Part shown: piece after piece, positions 46,845 through 57,629 of the stretch
How the letters are laid out: each line of letters begins with the position of its first letter
How positions within the stretch are numbered: the first letter of the stretch is position 1
Assembly (NCBI RefSeq): GCF_016908465.1
Contig: NZ_JAFBDY010000013.1
Span: 48,140 to 112,139 of the forward strand
Reading direction: 5' to 3'
DNA from: Lysinibacillus composti
Lineage (GTDB): Bacteria; Bacillota; Bacilli; Bacillales_A; Planococcaceae
Length of the DNA: 64,000 bases
The notes under the pieces: generated by a model
Databases searched by the model: none
Told to the model about the DNA's origin: nothing
The model's input: the letters and a program-made list of their open reading frames with translations, nothing else
Position numbers and translations under genes: made by a program

Positions 46845-46908
46845 TTTAAGCAATTCTATAGAAGTAAAAACTTTTTTATCTGTTACAAGCATATATAGTA
46901 GAAAATAA

Positions 46909-48804
46909 TTATTCGTTACTTATACGTGCGATTTTTCCTTGCTCAATATAGACAAGTAAAATTGATATATCCGCAGGGTTAACACCGGAAATACGAGATG
47001 CTTGTGCAATGGTTAACGGGCGAACCTGTTTAAGCTTTTGACGTGCTTCAGTTGCCAAACCTGAAATTGCATCATAATCAATATTTTCAGGAATTTTCTT
47101 ACTCTCCATTTTGTGTAGCTTTTCAACTTGATTTAAGGCCTTTTGAATATAGCCCTCATATTTTAATTGTATTTCGATTTGTTCTTTTACTTCCTCACTT
47201 AATTCTATATCAGGAGGCGTTAAAGATGCTACTAAGTCATAATGCATTTCAGTACGCTTCAATAAATCAGCCGCGCGGATACCATCTTTTAATTCTGTTC
47301 CACCAACAGATCGGATTACTGATTGTGTTGTTTCATTTGGTTTAATAATCACTTCACGGAGACGGGCAATTTCTGATGCAACTTGTTCTTCTTTTAGTTT
47401 GAACTTTGCAAAACGTTCCTCTGAAATCATCCCAATTTTGTAGCCTATTTCTGTTAGGCGTAAATCTGCATTATCATGACGAAGAAGTAAACGATATTCT
47501 GCACGTGATGTTAATAAACGGTATGGCTCATTTGTACCTTTTGTTACAAGGTCATCAATTAACACTCCGATATAAGCATCAGATCGTTTTAAAATTACCT
47601 CTTCTTTCCCTAAAATTTTAGACGCTGCATTTATTCCAGCCATAAGCCCTTGACCCGCAGCTTCCTCATAACCAGAAGTACCATTAATTTGACCTGCAGT
47701 ATAAAGGTTTTTGATACGTTTTGTTTCGAGTGTCGGCCAAAGTTGTGTCGGAACAACTGCATCATACTCTATTGCATAACCTGCACGCATAATTTCGGCA
47801 TTTTCTAGTCCTGGAATACTTGCAACCATTTTTCGTTGTACATGTTCTGGTAAGCTAGTAGAGAACCCCTGTACGTACACTTCTTGAGTCTCTCTTCCTT
47901 CAGGCTCTAAGAAAATTTGGTGACGTGGCTTATCCGCAAAGCGAGTAATTTTATCTTCAATTGATGGACAATAACGTGGGCCAGTTCCTTTTATCATCCC
48001 AGAAAACATTGGAGATAAATGAAGGTTTGCTTCAATAATTTCATGTGTTTCTTGGCTTGTATAAGTTAACCAACAAGGAAGTTGATCTGTGATAAATTCA
48101 GTTGTTTCAAAGCTGAAGGCACGAGGTACGTCATCACCTGGTTGAATTTCCGTTTTAGAATAGTCAATTGTACGACTATTAACACGTGGTGGTGTTCCTG
48201 TCTTAAAGCGTACGATCTCAAATCCAAGTTCTTTTAAGTTATCTGCTAACTTGACTGAAGGCTGTTGGTTATTTGGACCTGAAGAATATTTTAAATCTCC
48301 AAGAATAATCTCGCCGCGCAAGAATGTGCCTGTTGTTAAAATAACTGCTTGCGCACGATAAATAGCCCCAACTTGGGTAATAACGCCTTTAACTTCATCA
48401 TCTTCAATAATTAATTCATCTACCATTGCTTGACGAATTTGTAAGTTTGGCTCTTCCTCTAATAAGCGCTTCATTTCACGTTGGTAAAGTTGCTTATCAG
48501 CTTGTGCACGTAATGCCCGAACAGCAGGCCCCTTACCTGTATTTAACATACGCATTTGAATATGCGTTTTATCGATTACACGACCCATTAAACCGCCAAG
48601 TGCGTCAATCTCACGTACGACAATCCCTTTTGCTGGACCACCAACTGACGGATTACATGGCATAAATGCAATTAATTCTAAGTTAATTGTCAGCATTAAT
48701 GTTTTTGCACCAGTTTTTGCAGCAGCGTAAGCAGCTTCTACACCTGCGTGACCTGAGCCGACGACGATTACATCATAATTACCTGCCTCATATTGTGTTG
48801 GCAT
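46909..48804 (-). CDS. mnmG: tRNA uridine-34 5-carboxymethylaminomethyl modification enzyme MnmG (GidA)
   Basis: A 631-residue FAD protein. The dinucleotide motif [10 protein letters not shown] is near the N-terminus, followed by [53 protein letters not shown] and C-terminal tRNA-binding residues ([16 protein letters not shown]). With MnmE it modifies the wobble U34 of several tRNAs. The start is the ATG at 48804 after AAAGGAAG; an in-frame ATG at 48837 is upstream of the binding site. Confidence 0.97.
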   Translation of the reverse strand: MPTQYEAGNYDVIVVGSGHAGVEAAYAAAKTGAKTLMLTINLELIAFMPCNPSVGGPAKGIVVREIDALGGLMGRVIDKTHIQMRMLNTGKGPAVRALRAQADKQLYQREMKRLLEEEPNLQIRQAMVDELIIEDDEVKGVITQVGAIYRAQAVILTTGTFLRGEIILGDLKYSSGPNNQQPSVKLADNLKELGFEIVRFKTGTPPRVNSRTIDYSKTEIQPGDDVPRAFSFETTEFITDQLPCWLTYTSQETHEIIEANLHLSPMFSGMIKGTGPRYCPSIEDKITRFADKPRHQIFLEPEGRETQEVYVQGFSTSLPEHVQRKMVASIPGLENAEIMRAGYAIEYDAVVPTQLWPTLETKRIKNLYTAGQINGTSGYEEAAGQGLMAGINAASKILGKEEVILKRSDAYIGVLIDDLVTKGTNEPYRLLTSRAEYRLLLRHDNADLRLTEIGYKIGMISEERFAKFKLKEEQVASEIARLREVIIKPNETTQSVIRSVGGTELKDGIRAADLLKRTEMHYDLVASLTPPDIELSEEVKEQIEIQLKYEGYIQKALNQVEKLHKMESKKIPENIDYDAISGLATEARQKLKQVRPLTIAQASRISGVNPADISILLVYIEQGKIARISNE

Positions 48805-48856
48805 GGTCTTCTTCCTTTCTATATGAACTTTGCGCAAAATCTGTGCAAAGCTTAGT

Positions 48857-50242
48857 TTATTTCCCTAAACAGAATTGTGAGAACAATTGATTTATTAGGC
48901 TTTCCTGAACTGTATCTCCGACAATTTCACCTAGTAATTCCCAGGTCCTTGTTACATCAATTTGAACCATATCCACTGGAACACCACTTTCTGCAGCATC
49001 AATTGCGTCTGCAATAGTTGACTGTGCTTGGTGAAGTAACGCAATATGGCGAGCATTCGAAACATATGTTAAATCATCTGATTCAATTTTGCCCTCAAAG
49101 AATAACGCAGCTATTGCTTCTTCTAATTCGCGTACACCTTCTTCTTGTAATAAAGAAGTAGTTACTATTCTTCGGTTTCCAGCTAGTTCTTTTACTCTAT
49201 CTAAATCAATCTTCTGTGGCAAGTCTGTTTTATTGACTACCACGATAAAATCCATATTTTCAATTGTTTCAAATAGACGTTCATCTTCTTGTGATAACTC
49301 CTCAGCAGAATTTAAAACAAGTAAAATCAAATCAGCCTCTTTCAAAACTTGTCGTGACCTTTCTACCCCTATACGTTCAACAATATCTTCGGTTTCACGA
49401 ATACCTGCAGTATCAACTAAACGTAATGGGACGCCACGTACATTTACATACTCTTCTATAATATCACGAGTTGTACCCGCAACATCTGTTACAATTGCTT
49501 TGTTCTCTTGAACTAAACTATTTAATAGTGATGATTTCCCTACATTTGGCCGCCCTAGAATAACTGTTGACAGCCCTTCACGTAATATTTTCCCTTGAGA
49601 CGATGTTTGTAAAAGCTTTTCTATTTCATCACGTACCCAAGAACACTTTTCTAACATTATAGGCACAGTCATTTCTTCTACATCGTCGTATTCAGGATAA
49701 TCAATATTCACTTCTACTTGGGCTAATGTTTCAAGTAGTGCCTGTCGCAACTGATTAATTAACTTAGATAGCTTACCGTCCATTTGTCCAAGTGCCACAT
49801 TCATAGCACGATCTGTTTTAGCACGAATTAGATCCATAACAGCTTCAGCCTGAGACAAATCAATACGTCCATTTAAAAAGGCACGCTTTGTAAACTCACC
49901 TGGTTCAGCTAGTCTTGCACCATTTTTCAGAACTAGTTGTAACACTCGATTGACTGAAACAATACCACCGTGACAGTTAATTTCAATTACATCCTCACGT
50001 GTAAATGTTTTTGGTCCACGCATTAGTGAAACCATAACCTCTTCCACTACTTCCTCAGTTTTCGGATCAATTAAATGCCCGTAATGAATCGTATGTGTTG
50101 GTTGCTCATCTAATTTTTTATTGTTTGGCGATTTAAATATTTTATCTGCGATCTGAACGGCTTCATCCCCACTTAAGCGAACAATGGCAATGGCACCTTC
50201 CCCCATTGGTGTGGATATCGCAGCAATTGTGTCGAATTCCAT
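48857..50242 (-). CDS. mnmE: tRNA modification GTPase MnmE (TrmE)
   Basis: A 461-residue protein: an N-terminal tetrahydrofolate-binding domain ([24 protein letters not shown]), a helical domain with an inserted G domain ([24 protein letters not shown]) and the C-terminal CLGK whose cysteine is essential. It acts with MnmG on tRNA U34. AGGAGG precedes the ATG at 50242; upstream in-frame starts overlap the DnaA-box palindrome and are rejected. Confidence 0.97.
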   Translation of the reverse strand: MEFDTIAAISTPMGEGAIAIVRLSGDEAVQIADKIFKSPNNKKLDEQPTHTIHYGHLIDPKTEEVVEEVMVSLMRGPKTFTREDVIEINCHGGIVSVNRVLQLVLKNGARLAEPGEFTKRAFLNGRIDLSQAEAVMDLIRAKTDRAMNVALGQMDGKLSKLINQLRQALLETLAQVEVNIDYPEYDDVEEMTVPIMLEKCSWVRDEIEKLLQTSSQGKILREGLSTVILGRPNVGKSSLLNSLVQENKAIVTDVAGTTRDIIEEYVNVRGVPLRLVDTAGIRETEDIVERIGVERSRQVLKEADLILLVLNSAEELSQEDERLFETIENMDFIVVVNKTDLPQKIDLDRVKELAGNRRIVTTSLLQEEGVRELEEAIAALFFEGKIESDDLTYVSNARHIALLHQAQSTIADAIDAAESGVPVDMVQIDVTRTWELLGEIVGDTVQESLINQLFSQFCLGK

Positions 50243-50265
50243 TCTGTTTTCAATCCTCCTAGAGT

Positions 50266-50368
50266 TTATCCACATGTGGATAACTATAACGAACACTTCT
50301 CACTAACGATTTAGATTAACACATTTTGTGTAAAAACTAAAGTAAGTCAATTTCCCACATGTGGATAT
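50266..50368. promoter_or_regulatory. Inverted DnaA-box pair upstream of mnmE
   Basis: TTATCCACA (50266-50274) directly abuts its reverse complement TGTGGATAA (50275-50283). A further TGTGGATAT (50360-50368, eight of nine) is 77 bases away. It may let DnaA regulate mnmE-mnmG. Confidence 0.65.
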
Positions 50369-50475
50369 TTCAAAATTCTACATTTCCCGACCTTTTCTCA
50401 AAACCTTTCTATATTTTGTGCAGTATTTTAATGTTAATAAGTTTAGATTCAAACTTAAGATTTTAAGGCAAAAAA

Positions 50476-50503
50476 AAAAGGTCTAGAATAACTAGACCTT
50501 TTT
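50476..50503 (-). terminator. Terminator after jag
   Basis: A perfect stem AAGGTCTAG / CTAGACCTT with a five-base loop has long A/T runs on both sides. Confidence 0.9.
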
Positions 50504-50516
50504 TGGAAAACCATCA

Positions 50517-51293
50517 TTATTTAATTGGTTCAATAACTAAATGGCGATTTGGTTCAGTTCCTTCAGAATATGTCTCAATATCAATACGATTCGATAAAGT
50601 ATGATGTATCACTTTACGTTCATATGAAGGCATTGGCTCTAATGAAACCTTTTTACCAGTACGAACAGCTTTGTCAGCTAAACGTTCTGCTAACTGTTCT
50701 AATGCTATTTCACGACGTTCACGGTAATTTTCTACATCCAATTTTACTAACATAAACGTTTTTGCACTTTTATTAATTACCAGCTGCGTTAATTGTTGAA
50801 GCGCATTTAGTGTGGCGCCTCTTTTCCCTATTAACATTGCTGCTTTTTCACTTTCTAACTTAAATAACGTGTTTTTCCCTTGGGTTTCAGCTTGAATTTT
50901 TAGATCTCCAATGCCCATACCCTCAGCAATATTCGTCAAATAAGCTTTTGCTACTTCAATTGGATCTTCTTCTAGCACATTTTCGTCGTTTTTCATTTGT
51001 TGAACTGTAGATTCTTCCACTTGAATAGGTTCTAAATGTTTAACTTCTTCAGGTAGAGATTCTTCAACTGTTACTTCCTCATTTAAAACTTCGATTTTAT
51101 TAACTTTAACTGGTTCTTCTACCTCTTTTAAAGTTACACGAACTTCAGCTTGGCGAACGCCAAAACCTAAAAACCCTTTTTTTGCTTCTTGTAAAACTTC
51201 AACTTCTACTTCCTCAATGGAAGTATCAAGCTTTTGTAACGCTAATGAGATCGCTTCTTCTTTTGTTGCGCCTAATTGCGTAATTTGTTTCAC
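50517..51293 (-). CDS. jag: RNA-binding protein Jag (KhpB/EloR-like)
   Basis: A 258-residue protein with an N-terminal Jag-N domain (QLGATKEEAISLALQKL), an acidic linker (about 75-115), a KH domain (LIGKRGATLNALQQL) and a C-terminal R3H domain (YRERREIALEQLAERLADKA). Jag/KhpB with KhpA affects elongation and sporulation genes. It overlaps yidC by four bases. Confidence 0.95.
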   Translation of the reverse strand: MKQITQLGATKEEAISLALQKLDTSIEEVEVEVLQEAKKGFLGFGVRQAEVRVTLKEVEEPVKVNKIEVLNEEVTVEESLPEEVKHLEPIQVEESTVQQMKNDENVLEEDPIEVAKAYLTNIAEGMGIGDLKIQAETQGKNTLFKLESEKAAMLIGKRGATLNALQQLTQLVINKSAKTFMLVKLDVENYRERREIALEQLAERLADKAVRTGKKVSLEPMPSYERKVIHHTLSNRIDIETYSEGTEPNRHLVIEPIK

Positions 51294-52057
51294 TTTTTCG
51301 CTCCTCCTGTAGTAGCAGCTTCAACTTTTTTATTCCATGGTTTATAAATAGCAAGGTTCTGAAGTACTGAGATGATATTTCCAATAACCCAATATAATGA
51401 TAATGCGGCTGGTAGTACAATACCAAACCCAACAATCATTAATGGCATAATGTACATCATCACTTTCATTTGTGGATTATCCATTGCAGGTCCTGTCATT
51501 AGTACAATATATTGTATTATCCCGGCAAGAACTGCAAGTACTATACTCGGATCACCTAGTGGGAATACAAGAAATGTTCCTAAATCAATAGTTGGTGTTG
51601 CATTCATACGGCTAATCGCATGGTAAAATCCAATTAAGATTGGCATTTGGATAAATACCGGTAAACATCCTGCCATTGGATTAACGCCAGAGTTTTGCAT
51701 TAATGACATCATTTCTTGTTGATACTTTTGCTGTGTAACCGCATCTTTTGAAGCATATTTTTTTTGCAACTCTTTCAACTTTGGCTGTATTTCCTGCATT
51801 TTCTTCGAGCTTTTTACTTGTTTGATTGTTAATGGAAGTATTACTAATCGGATAATAATTGTTACTGCGATTATTGCCAGACCATACGACCCTAAAAGGT
51901 CTGAAAAGTAACTAATTAAAGATACTAGTGGCCAAACAATATATTCATTCCAAAAGCCTTCACTTTTAGATGAAATTGGCTGATCAAATTCTGTACATCC
52001 TGATAGCAATAATGCTAGTCCAGTTAGAGACAGAATAATTCCTGTTCTTTTCTTCAA
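51290..52057 (-). CDS. yidC: Membrane protein insertase YidC/SpoIIIJ (lipoprotein)
   Basis: A 255-residue YidC of the Gram-positive short type, with a lipobox LLSGC (cysteine 21), five transmembrane segments and the cytoplasmic amphipathic loop (KQVKSSKKMQEIQPKLKELQ). It inserts proteins with or without Sec and, as SpoIIIJ, is needed for sporulation stage III in B. subtilis. It lies between rnpA and jag as usual. Confidence 0.96.
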   Translation of the reverse strand: MKKRTGIILSLTGLALLLSGCTEFDQPISSKSEGFWNEYIVWPLVSLISYFSDLLGSYGLAIIAVTIIIRLVILPLTIKQVKSSKKMQEIQPKLKELQKKYASKDAVTQQKYQQEMMSLMQNSGVNPMAGCLPVFIQMPILIGFYHAISRMNATPTIDLGTFLVFPLGDPSIVLAVLAGIIQYIVLMTGPAMDNPQMKVMMYIMPLMIVGFGIVLPAALSLYWVIGNIISVLQNLAIYKPWNKKVEAATTGGAKK

Positions 52058-52180
52058 CCTTCTTCCTCCTAAAGCAACTATTCAATTTTTATATTGAAAC
52101 TATTTTATCATGTGTTAATGGTAACTCTCTACAAATTGTTTTATTTTTACTAATATTTGATAAATAATTTTAAAATTTGA

Positions 52181-52525
52181 CTATTTTCTCTTTAAAACTT
52201 TTGCAATTTTTAATACGTGCTCCAAACTTTTCTTCGTTTCATGAAAATCTAACGTGGCCGCCGGATGTCTGGCGATAATAACATAGTCCATATCTTGCCT
52301 TACTTCTTCTTTTAACTCTAAAAATACTTGACGAATATATCGTTTAATTTGAACACGTGTAACTGCTTTACCAATTTTCTTACCCACAGAAAGTCCAATG
52401 CGAAATTCCTCTTGTTCCTCTTTTTGCAAACAGTAAACTACGAATTGTCGGTTTGCAAAAGACTTTCCTTTTTTAAATACCTTTTGAAAATCCTCATTTT
52501 TTTTTACTCGTTGGCGTTTTTTCAT
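52181..52525 (-). CDS. rnpA: Ribonuclease P protein component
   Basis: A 114-residue basic protein with [19 protein letters not shown] and the RNR-motif helix of the family ([17 protein letters not shown]). It binds RNase P RNA and positions pre-tRNA leaders. The ATG at 52525 follows TAGGTGA; the longer upstream frame is not initiated by a site-backed codon and reaches the rpmH terminator. Confidence 0.95.
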   Translation of the reverse strand: MKKRQRVKKNEDFQKVFKKGKSFANRQFVVYCLQKEEQEEFRIGLSVGKKIGKAVTRVQIKRYIRQVFLELKEEVRQDMDYVIIARHPAATLDFHETKKSLEHVLKIAKVLKRK

Positions 52526-52590
52526 TTCTTCACCTACTCTATCCGATCCTTTATTGTCTTTTCCTACCTTTTTACAAAAATAATCGAAAA

Positions 52591-52617
52591 AAAAGACCAC
52601 TGATGAGGCTCAGTGGA
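52591..52617 (-). terminator. Hairpin/attenuator between rpmH and rnpA
   Basis: On the minus strand CCACTGA / TCAGTGG type arms (52597-52603 with 52610-52616) are followed by TC and eight T residues, starting right after the rpmH stop. It likely reduces read-through into rnpA. Confidence 0.7.
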
Positions 52618-52618
52618 C

Positions 52619-52753
52619 TTATGCTGATAAAACTTTTCTTCCTTTACGACGACGAGCAGCTAAAACTTTACGACCATTTTTTGTACTCATACGTGCGCGG
52701 AAACCATGTACTTTACTATGTTTACGTTTCTTCGGTTGATATGTGCGTTTCAT
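52619..52753 (-). CDS. rpmH: 50S ribosomal protein L34
   Basis: A 44-residue, very basic L34 starting [20 protein letters not shown] and ending [11 protein letters not shown]. It binds 23S rRNA early in assembly. AGGTG lies upstream of the ATG at 52753. It is the first gene on the left arm beyond oriC. Confidence 0.98.
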   Translation of the reverse strand: MKRTYQPKKRKHSKVHGFRARMSTKNGRKVLAARRRKGRKVLSA

Positions 52754-52888
52754 ATATATTACACCTCCAGATGAAAGTTAAATTATCTATTCTTCGTACA
52801 GACCTAAACATTATATAAAATTAATTAGCAAATTGTCAATTCAATATTTCTTTTCCTTCTAAATCTTAATCCTTTCCTTTAATTCCAT

Positions 52889-53187
52889 TTATCCACACAC
52901 TTATACTTTTATCCAAAAACCCATGTGGATAATCATTACCCCCTAAAATTTTTATCCACATGGGTTATCGACAGCTTCTACACAAAATCAGACCCTGTGG
53001 ACAACTGTATAGTGAATAATTAAATGTTATGTGGATAAGTTTAGAGAGCTATTGAAATGCCTATATTTTTTTGATACGATAGTTGTGTTTTCTTTTGTGG
53101 AAATGTCTTTTGGGAAATATTTTATCCACAATTGTTAATAACCTGTGGACAAAATTTATCACAGCCCTTGGATAATAGTTATCCACA
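52889..53187. promoter_or_regulatory. oriC: oriC, upstream DnaA-box region (rpmH-dnaA)
   Basis: Six perfect boxes are present: 52889-52897, 52924-52932 (reverse), 52952-52960, 53030-53038 (reverse), 53122-53130 and 53179-53187. There are also near matches at 52909, 52965, 52996 and 53144. The surrounding 531 bases are AT-rich and geneless. This is the left half of a bipartite Bacillus-type origin and also overlaps the dnaA promoter, implying autoregulation. Confidence 0.93.
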
Positions 53188-53284
53188 AGCTGTGATTATG
53201 TGTGTTATGATATAAATTCTACTATTAGCATAGATAATTTTTAAATTTTTATGTACTCAATTTGAAAGTAAAGGAGTAAAAAGC

Positions 53285-54628
53285 TTGGAACATTTAGATG
53301 AATTATGGAACAGCGTCTTAGCACAAGTAGAACAAAAAATTTCAAAACCAAGCTTTGAAACGTGGCTTAAATCTACTAAGTTAATTAAATATAAAGGTGT
53401 TAATGTCACGATTGCTGCACCGAACTCATTTGCTCGTGAATGGTTAGAAAACCATTATGTTCACTTAATTGCAGGCATTCTAAGTGAACTGACGGGTGAA
53501 GATTTACTAATAAATTTTGTTGTTCAAAAAGATCAAGACGCTGAAGATTTTGATTTACCAGCTCCAATCATCCAATCAAAGCAGGATGAACACTATGATA
53601 TTGCTCCAGGGATGCTTAATCCTAAATATACTTTTGATACGTTCGTTATTGGTTCTGGTAACCGTTTTGCACATGCAGCATCGCTTGCTGTTGCAGAAGC
53701 TCCTGCAAATGCCTATAATCCGTTCTTTATTTATGGGGGAGTTGGACTAGGGAAAACCCATCTGATGCACGCAATTGGCCATTATGTTCTTGAGCATAAT
53801 CCAAATGCAAAAGTTGTTTATCTTTCATCTGAAAAGTTTACAAATGAATTTATCAACTCAATTCGAGACAACAAAGCAGGGGATTTCCGCAATAAGTATC
53901 GAAATGTTGATGTACTCTTAATTGATGATATTCAATTCTTAGCTGGAAAAGAATCAACACAAGAGGAATTTTTCCATACATTTAACACTTTGCATACAGA
54001 ATCAAAACAAATCGTCATATCTAGTGACCGTCCACCAAAGGAAATTCCAACGTTAGAAGACCGATTACGATCTCGCTTTGAATGGGGTTTGATTACAGAC
54101 ATCACGCCTCCAGACCTTGAAACACGTATTGCGATTTTGAGGAAGAAGGCAAAAGCAGATGGCCTTGAGATTCCTAATGAAGTTATGCTACATATTGCAA
54201 ACCAAATTGATACCAACATACGTGAGCTTGAAGGCGCGTTAATACGTGTAGTTGCTTATTCATCTTTAGTCAATAAAGATATAACTGCTGAATTAGCTGC
54301 AGAAGCGTTAAAGGACATTATTCCGAATGCTAAACCACGAATGATTACAATTTTGGATATTCAAAATGCGGTAGGAGAGCATTACAATATTAGACTTGAG
54401 GACTTTTCGGCAAAACGAAGAACAAAATCCATTGCATTTCCTAGACAGGTTGCAATGTATTTATCGCGTGAATTAACGGATTTTTCACTTCCTAAGATTG
54501 GGGAGGAATTTGGAGGCCGAGACCATACAACGGTTATTCATGCCCATGAGAAAATTGCTTCTTTACTAAAAGAGGATCAAATTCTACAACAAGATATTAA
54601 GCAAATTCGTAGTGTACTTGGAAAATAA
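53285..54628 (+). CDS. dnaA: Chromosomal replication initiator DnaA
   Basis: A 447-residue AAA+ initiator. Domain I ([24 protein letters not shown]) binds partner proteins. The AAA+ domain has Walker [11 protein letters not shown] and Walker [10 protein letters not shown]. Domain IV carries the DnaA signature ([28 protein letters not shown]) that reads DnaA boxes. The start is a TTG at 53285 placed after AAAGGAG, giving MEHLDELWN; no ATG is suitably placed. Confidence 0.98.
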   Translation: MEHLDELWNSVLAQVEQKISKPSFETWLKSTKLIKYKGVNVTIAAPNSFAREWLENHYVHLIAGILSELTGEDLLINFVVQKDQDAEDFDLPAPIIQSKQDEHYDIAPGMLNPKYTFDTFVIGSGNRFAHAASLAVAEAPANAYNPFFIYGGVGLGKTHLMHAIGHYVLEHNPNAKVVYLSSEKFTNEFINSIRDNKAGDFRNKYRNVDVLLIDDIQFLAGKESTQEEFFHTFNTLHTESKQIVISSDRPPKEIPTLEDRLRSRFEWGLITDITPPDLETRIAILRKKAKADGLEIPNEVMLHIANQIDTNIRELEGALIRVVAYSSLVNKDITAELAAEALKDIIPNAKPRMITILDIQNAVGEHYNIRLEDFSAKRRTKSIAFPRQVAMYLSRELTDFSLPKIGEEFGGRDHTTVIHAHEKIASLLKEDQILQQDIKQIRSVLGK

Positions 54629-54630
54629 AC

Positions 54631-54782
54631 TGTGGATAAGCGTTAAAATATCCCACAAACTTATTCACACTTTATCAACATGTGGATAGCTTGGTATTCG
54701 TGGGTAAAACTAAGGTTATCCACAAATCCACAGCGCCTATTACTATTACTATTAAAATCTTTTAAAAAAATAATAATATATT
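54631..54782. promoter_or_regulatory. oriC: oriC, downstream boxes and DNA unwinding element (dnaA-dnaN)
   Basis: Perfect boxes TGTGGATAA (54631-54639) and TTATCCACA (54716-54724), plus TTATTCACA (54661) and TGTGGATAG (54681), lead into a short GC patch. Then comes a trinucleotide-repeat stretch TATTACTATTACTATTA (54738-54754) and an A/T run. The order box, GC patch, trios, AT run is what is known for the B. subtilis unwinding site. Confidence 0.92.
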
Positions 54783-54798
54783 TAAGTGAGGTATGATA

Positions 54799-55935
54799 AT
54801 GAAATTTGATATTATGCGAGATCGTTTATTAAACGGTTTAAACGATGTAATGAAGGCAGTAAGTTCAAAAACAACGATTCCGATCTTAACAGGGATTAAA
54901 ATTGATGTAACTGAAGAAGGGTTATTCTTAACTGGTAGTGACGCGGATATTACAATTCAAACATTTATCCCAGTTGAAGAAGATGGAGATCAGTTAATCA
55001 ACATTACAGAAACGGGATCGATTGTCTTACAAGCTCGCATGTTCAATGAAATTGTTCGTAAACTACCAACTAATGATGTTGAAATTGAAGTAGTAAACGG
55101 TTTACAAACACATATTCGCTCAGGTAAATCAGAGTTCCACTTAATTGGTTCTGATGCTTCTGAATATCCATTATTACCTGAAGTTTCAGCAGATGGTTCA
55201 TTTTCTTTACCAGCTGACTTATTAAAATCTATTATTCGTGAAACAGTATTTGCAGTTGCAGCATCTGAAAGCCGCCCAGTCTTAACGGGTGTTAATTGGC
55301 AAATTCAAGATGATGAATTAGTTTGTGTTGCAACAGATAGCCATCGTTTAGCTAGAAGAAAAACAAAATTAGAACAAGTCCCTACAGATGTTAATTCTGT
55401 TGTGATCCCTGGTAAAAGTTTAAATGAATTAAATAAAGTGCTTGAGGATTCTACAAACCCTGTTCAAATTGTGATTACTAGTCAACAAGTTTTATTTAAA
55501 ACTGAAAATGTATTATTCTTCTCACGTTTGTTAGAAGGTAATTACCCTGATACTACTAGATTAATTCCCGCTGAATTTAAAACAAACGTTACGATCAACG
55601 GGAAATCACTATTACAAGCAATTGACCGTGCCTCGTTATTAGCTAGAGAAGATCGAAATAATGTTGTGCGCTTTGAGACATTTGAAGGTAATATCGTTGA
55701 AATTTCATCGAACTCACCTGAAATCGGTAAAGTTGAAGAACAAATTCAAGTTGAAGCCCTTGATGGAGAGAATTTAAAAATCTCATTCAGTGCCAAATAC
55801 ATGATGGAAGCATTGAAGGCTATTGATGGACAAGATGTTATTATTCAATTTACTGGTGCTATGCGACCATTTATTCTTCGTTCTGTAATAGATGATGCAA
55901 TTCTTCAATTGATCTTACCGGTTAGAACTTACTAA
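54799..55935 (+). CDS. dnaN: DNA polymerase III beta subunit (sliding clamp)
   Basis: A 378-residue clamp of standard length with three repeated domains and the C-terminal MRPFILRS...LQLILPVRTY. It tethers polymerase to DNA. Two ATGs are possible; the one at 54799 is seven bases after AAGTGAGG, while 54793 is only one base away. Confidence 0.98.
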   Translation: MKFDIMRDRLLNGLNDVMKAVSSKTTIPILTGIKIDVTEEGLFLTGSDADITIQTFIPVEEDGDQLINITETGSIVLQARMFNEIVRKLPTNDVEIEVVNGLQTHIRSGKSEFHLIGSDASEYPLLPEVSADGSFSLPADLLKSIIRETVFAVAASESRPVLTGVNWQIQDDELVCVATDSHRLARRKTKLEQVPTDVNSVVIPGKSLNELNKVLEDSTNPVQIVITSQQVLFKTENVLFFSRLLEGNYPDTTRLIPAEFKTNVTINGKSLLQAIDRASLLAREDRNNVVRFETFEGNIVEISSNSPEIGKVEEQIQVEALDGENLKISFSAKYMMEALKAIDGQDVIIQFTGAMRPFILRSVIDDAILQLILPVRTY

Positions 55936-55950
55936 AAATACAAAGAAACT

Positions 55951-55978
55951 GATAGCTGTGTTAGCGGCTATCTTTTTT
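55951..55978 (+). terminator. Terminator after dnaN
   Basis: An eight-pair stem GATAGCTG / CGGCTATC with one G-U pair is followed by seven T residues. Confidence 0.8.
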
Positions 55979-56222
55979 TATTTTGCAAATTATGTTGTGT
56001 TTTATTATGTATTTCACATTAGTAATGCCACCTGACCTTTTTTACTTTATTGACAAGCCACTTTTTTCTAATACCCACATTATGCTTTGGAATCATTAAT
56101 TATTCTTCACTATGAAAATAGTTATTCCTACTTTTTTTCTGCAATGTATGGTTGATCGATCTTACTTTGTAGAGGGAGAGGGAAGTAATAGAGGTTTGAA
56201 AAAGATGGTTACTTCGCTTTTC

Positions 56223-56251
56223 TTGGCTTAATTACATTTTTTCGGTATGAT
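56223..56251 (+). promoter_or_regulatory. Promoter of rlbA-recF
   Basis: TTGGCT (56223-56228), a 17-base spacer and TATGAT (56246-56251) lie about 40 bases before rlbA. Confidence 0.6.
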
Positions 56252-56289
56252 AGAGAGATAGATGTCTTGAATCGGAGGATGAATTAATT

Positions 56290-56514
56290 TTGAACGAAAT
56301 CGTTATTGATACAGAGTATATTACACTAGGACAGGCTTTAAAATTAACTGATGCTATTAGCTCTGGTGGTATGGCGAAATGGTTTTTAGAAGAAAATGAT
56401 GTTTATGTAAACGGGGAAATTGATAGACGTCGTGGACGTAAACTTCGACAAGATGATGTTGTAACAATCCCTGGCACTGGTAGATTTGTGATTGTCAATA
56501 ATAGTGGGGAATAG
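56290..56514 (+). CDS. rlbA: S4-domain RNA-binding protein RlbA (YaaA)
   Basis: A 74-residue S4-like protein ([46 protein letters not shown]). YaaA/RlbA is found between dnaN and recF in Firmicutes and has been linked to ribosome assembly. The start is a TTG at 56290 about ten bases after GGAGG. It ends two bases before recF, indicating coupled translation. Confidence 0.93.
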   Translation: MNEIVIDTEYITLGQALKLTDAISSGGMAKWFLEENDVYVNGEIDRRRGRKLRQDDVVTIPGTGRFVIVNNSGE

Positions 56515-56516
56515 TA

Positions 56517-57629
56517 ATGATCATAGAGCATCTACAGCTTTCAAATTATCGCAATTACGAATCATTAGAGTTAAACTTTTCACCAAAAATCAATGTGTTT
56601 ATAGGTGAAAATGCCCAAGGGAAAACCAATTTAATGGAATCCATTTATGTATTAGCTATGGCAAAATCCCACAGAACAAGTAATGATAAAGAATTGATAC
56701 GTTGGAAAGCAGAGTATGGTAAAATAGAGGGTGTTATAAACAATCGCTACGGTAATATTCCAATGGAACTATCTATTACAAAAAAAGGGAAAAAAGCAAA
56801 AGTAAACCACTTGGAACAATCAAAATTAAGTAATTATATTGGGCAAATGAATGTCGTTATGTTTGCACCAGAGGACTTGAATGTTGTAAAGGGAAGTCCA
56901 CAGGTACGTAGACGATTCATTGATATGGAAATCGGCCAAATATCACCAGTATATTTACACGAATTGTTAACATTTCAGAAATTACTAAAACAACGTAACC
57001 ACTTGTTAAAAAGTAATCAAGGAAAGGCGAGTATTGATCCCGTCTTATTTGAAATTTATACAGAACAATATATTCAGTCAGCTGTTCAAATTATTCTTAA
57101 AAGATTCCACTTTGTAGAACTTTTACAAGAATGGGCTGAACCAATTCATTCAGGCATTTCTCGCAGTCTCGAAAAATTGACAATTAAGTATCGGCCTACA
57201 ACAGGATTGGATGCAAAGTGGACTGCCGACGAAATGGCTACATATTTGGAAAAAAAGCTTGCTGAAGTTAAACAAAAAGAACTTGAACGAGGGATAACAC
57301 TTATAGGTCCTCACCGAGATGATTTACAATTTTTGGTAAATGAATATGATGTACAAACATATGGCTCACAAGGCCAACAAAGAACAACTGCGCTTTCTTT
57401 GAAACTTGCTGAAATCGAATTGATTAAACAAGAGACAAGGGAAGCTCCTATTTTGTTATTGGACGATGTATTATCTGAGCTAGATGATTATCGACAATCG
57501 CATTTGTTAAATACAATTCAAGGTGAAGTACAGACGTTCGTTACAACCACGAATATTGATGGTATTCATCATGAAACTATTCAACATGCTAAGTTGTTTC
57601 ACGTGAAACAAGGGGATGTAGAAAGTTGA
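56517..57629 (+). CDS. recF: DNA replication and repair protein RecF
   Basis: A 370-residue SMC-like ATPase: [16 protein letters not shown] is Walker [19 protein letters not shown] is the signature, [12 protein letters not shown] is Walker B. It loads RecA at gaps with RecO and RecR. Its 3' end contains a perfect parS. No remB-like gene lies between recF and gyrB, unlike B. subtilis. Confidence 0.97.
   Translation: MIIEHLQLSNYRNYESLELNFSPKINVFIGENAQGKTNLMESIYVLAMAKSHRTSNDKELIRWKAEYGKIEGVINNRYGNIPMELSITKKGKKAKVNHLEQSKLSNYIGQMNVVMFAPEDLNVVKGSPQVRRRFIDMEIGQISPVYLHELLTFQKLLKQRNHLLKSNQGKASIDPVLFEIYTEQYIQSAVQIILKRFHFVELLQEWAEPIHSGISRSLEKLTIKYRPTTGLDAKWTADEMATYLEKKLAEVKQKELERGITLIGPHRDDLQFLVNEYDVQTYGSQGQQRTTALSLKLAEIELIKQETREAPILLLDDVLSELDDYRQSHLLNTIQGEVQTFVTTTNIDGIHHETIQHAKLFHVKQGDVES
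57595..57610. promoter_or_regulatory. Perfect parS site in recF
   Basis: TGTTTCACGTGAAACA matches the parS consensus at all positions, near the 3' end of recF about 3 kb from the unwinding site. Confidence 0.92.

Larger units (their letters stand above)
46565..46908. other. rsmG-mnmG intergenic region
   Basis: The 344-base gap contains the mnmG terminator (46662-46707) and a 29-codon minus-strand ORF (46755-46844). The rest shows nothing recognisable. Confidence 0.6.
55936..56289 (+). other. dnaN-rlbA intergenic region
   Basis: The 354 bases contain a terminator after dnaN (55951-55978) and a promoter (56223-56251) for the downstream genes. The 240 bases between them hold nothing I can recognise. 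Confidence 0.6.

Noticed and set aside
47043..47345. Plus-strand ORFs over mnmG, and similar reverse-strand frames over gyrA, mntH, parB and others
   Set aside because: They lie wholly inside well-conserved genes on the other strand, lack binding sites and show no family motifs.
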